40,996 nucleotides of DNA from a virus. Below, one piece after another: positions 40,046 to 40,996 of the stretch. The DNA lies in IMG/VR virus record IMGVR_UViG_3300019873_000001, positions 1 to 40,996 of that record. One strand, given 5' to 3'. Within the stretch, counting starts at the first letter, position 1. Every line of letters starts with the position of its first letter. The notes under the pieces are model-generated. The model ran no database searches, was not told the origin of the DNA, and saw only the letters and a list, made by a program, of their open reading frames with translations. Position numbers and translations under genes: made by a program.

Positions 40046-40737
40046 TGGAATGCTATTTTGGGCTTTTCTTTTTGTTTGCCCTTTAATTTTAATATCCCAG
40101 CTTCAAGAGACGACCATTTCTCTAAAAGTTGTGTCGGACTGATAATTGTAGGTAAATACTCTAGTTTATTCGTTTTGGGTAGAGTATTCTCAATTACATT
40201 CTTTATTCTTTCAAACCCAAAAAGTGAAATAAGCTCCGCGCATGCACTTCTTTGGTTGGGTCGTTTGTAGAAATTCTTTGCATTTGGGTTGATTGCTTCA
40301 AAGGACTTTATAAGAAGATTTATCTCCTCCAAACCCTGTTTGGTGTCTATTCTGTCTTTGTCTACTGTTACTGTCTTATTAGATTCTACATTTTCGTTAG
40401 GAGATTCTACATTTTTGTTGAATCTAATAGATTCTACATTTTTGTTGAATCTCTTTTTGGCTTTCATCACTCTGATACTCAATCCATAAGGGGTTCTGAT
40501 TTTTTTGATATAGCCCTCCGCTTCTAATTTATCTAGGTTTCTTGAAATAGTCATCTCTTCTACTCCATCTGCCATATCCTTTAGTTTGATTGGTTTTCCA
40601 CCTAAAACCCAACCCATACCCGCATCATCTATTTTTGTAATTTTATCTATGAGCCACATAAACTCCCAAACTGCGGAGCTGATCCTTTTTCTATGTCCAT
40701 CTTTTAACAAACCATTTGAAATAGTGATGTAATACAT
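40042..40737 (-). CDS. Replication initiator-like helix-turn-helix protein, 231 aa
   Basis: The start at 40737 (MYYITISNGL) is preferred; a longer frame from a TTG at 40812 would begin inside the -10 element. Residues 15-100 form a winged-helix-type domain (GHRKRISSAVWEFMWLIDKITKID, GGKPIKLKDMADG, TISRNLDKLEAEGYIKKIRTPYG). A linker with repeated FNKNVES motifs follows, then a helical C-terminus. Phage replisome organisers share this layout and carry their origin inside the gene, and here iteron-like DNA repeats lie in the linker. Absent from version B. Confidence 0.6.
   Translation of the reverse strand: MYYITISNGLLKDGHRKRISSAVWEFMWLIDKITKIDDAGMGWVLGGKPIKLKDMADGVEEMTISRNLDKLEAEGYIKKIRTPYGLSIRVMKAKKRFNKNVESIRFNKNVESPNENVESNKTVTVDKDRIDTKQGLEEINLLIKSFEAINPNAKNFYKRPNQRSACAELISLFGFERIKNVIENTLPKTNKLEYLPTIISPTQLLEKWSSLEAGILKLKGKQKEKPKIAFQ
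40381..40452. repeat. Iteron-like repeats, candidate replication origin
   Basis: AGATTCTACATTTTTGTTGA followed by ATCT at 40402-40425 and 40429-40452 (identical 24-mers, 27-bp period), plus a partial third copy at 40381-40401. The 40420-40434 junction is a GAATCTA-A-TAGATTC palindrome. Located inside the initiator-like gene. Confidence 0.6.
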
Positions 40738-40811
40738 ACTCGACCCAAAAATGAAAATACTACCGCCCTCTTGGGAGATAGCGATAGTATCTTCATCCCA
40801 AGAGTATATCA

Positions 40812-40817
40812 ATTATA
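40812..40817 (-). promoter_or_regulatory. Extended -10 promoter of early operon (version A)
   Basis: The minus strand reads TGG-TATAAT; transcription would start near 40805, about 68 bases before the chosen initiator ATG. A 30-codon frame starting at ATG 40797-40795 lies in this leader and overlaps the gene start, perhaps as a leader peptide. Confidence 0.55.
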
Positions 40818-40870
40818 CCAAAAATTCGGCAAGGTAAATATCTTCCAAGTGAATTAAAAGTGGATAACTC

Positions 40871-40996
40871 TAAAACGCAGAAAGCCGGCGATTTTACGCC
40901 GACTTCTGATTCATATATGAGGTGTAGAGCCGCATAATAAGCGGGTACTGCTACATTATACACTAAAAACACAAAGGGGGCAAGGTTATTGCCCCG
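40871..40996. repeat. 126-bp exact direct repeat, terminal copy
   Basis: Identical to 1716-1841; contains the second copy of the candidate small RNA, its terminator and its promoter (40955-40983). It joins version A to the late-operon terminator array in the circular reading. Confidence 0.95.
40875..40948 (-). ncRNA. Candidate small RNA, second copy in terminal repeat
   Basis: Same sequence as 1720-1793. In version A this RNA would lie directly upstream of the initiator-like gene and could act as a terminated leader for it. Confidence 0.35.

Noticed and set aside
1-40996. CRISPR array, tRNA genes, integrase/att site, diversity-generating retroelement
   Set aside because: No regularly spaced repeats, no cloverleaf with TTCGA-type arm, no recombinase or reverse transcriptase motif was seen on reading; small tRNA-like folds could be missed by eye.
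40871-40996. Terminal redundancy as true phage packaging ends (direct terminal repeats)
   Set aside because: The 126-bp copy matches an internal site (1716-1841), not the window start, so it does not behave as a direct terminal repeat; an assembly overlap fits better.

Overview
This window looks like the nearly complete genome of an uncultured tailed dsDNA phage of podovirus-like layout, assembled from a metagenome. The DNA is AT-rich and uses the standard bacterial code (TGA ends many genes). Essentially every gene lies on the minus strand, so transcription runs from high to low coordinates. I saw a large terminase, portal, scaffold, HK97-type coat protein, connector, tail fibre and lysis genes. 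I saw no tape-measure, sheath, integrase or convincing lysogeny repressor. The host cannot be named from the sequence. Most starts have no Shine-Dalgarno sequence. Genes are instead linked by 4-base ATGA stop/start overlaps (21 junctions), and several operon-head genes have a -10 hexamer only 6-7 bases before the ATG, which predicts leaderless mRNAs.

Ends of the window: bases 1-178 are a diverged copy of 39328-39505 (the first 99 bases are identical), and 40871-40996 exactly repeat 1716-1841 (126 bases). The simplest reading is a circular (or circularly permuted) genome of about 39 kb. The segment between the two flanks would then be present in two alternative versions: version B at 1-1715 and version A at 39328-40870. 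Version B carries an extra MT-A70 methyltransferase and a 104-aa protein. Version A carries a 119-aa protein and a replication-initiator-like protein whose gene contains iteron-like repeats.

Layout in transcription order. (1) 40.8-37.1 kb: initiator-like gene, small genes, a DPPY methyltransferase broken at a (GA)n tract, a cytosine-5 methyltransferase-like gene, a promoter/operator region, a MucR-like zinc protein and a ribbon-helix-helix protein. (2) 37-32.2 kb: early/replication region with an annealing-protein candidate, a DUF736-like protein, a DUF1016/MT-A70 fusion, a PD-(D/E)XK-like nuclease candidate, HNH genes and many tiny genes. (3) 32.2-24.7 kb: sugar and methylation island with an HNH/cytidylyltransferase chimera, a phosphomannomutase-like HAD protein, an RmlB-like dehydratase, a UDP-arabinopyranose mutase (RGP) homologue, glycosyltransferases and FkbM and other methyltransferases, interleaved with HNH homing endonucleases. 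(4) 24.7-13.1 kb: terminase, portal, scaffold, capsid and connector genes, with a glycosyltransferase inserted among them. (5) 13.1-6 kb: internal virion/ejection candidates and a fibre with a self-cleaving S74 chaperone domain. (6) 6-2 kb: small membrane proteins, holin, and a papain-like cysteine peptidase fused to a peptidoglycan-binding domain, then a run of terminator hairpins at 2.0-1.7 kb that also holds a candidate small RNA.

Many genuine-looking genes of 20-59 codons sit between the larger ones and are listed. All functions are inferred from motifs read by eye; no database search was possible.
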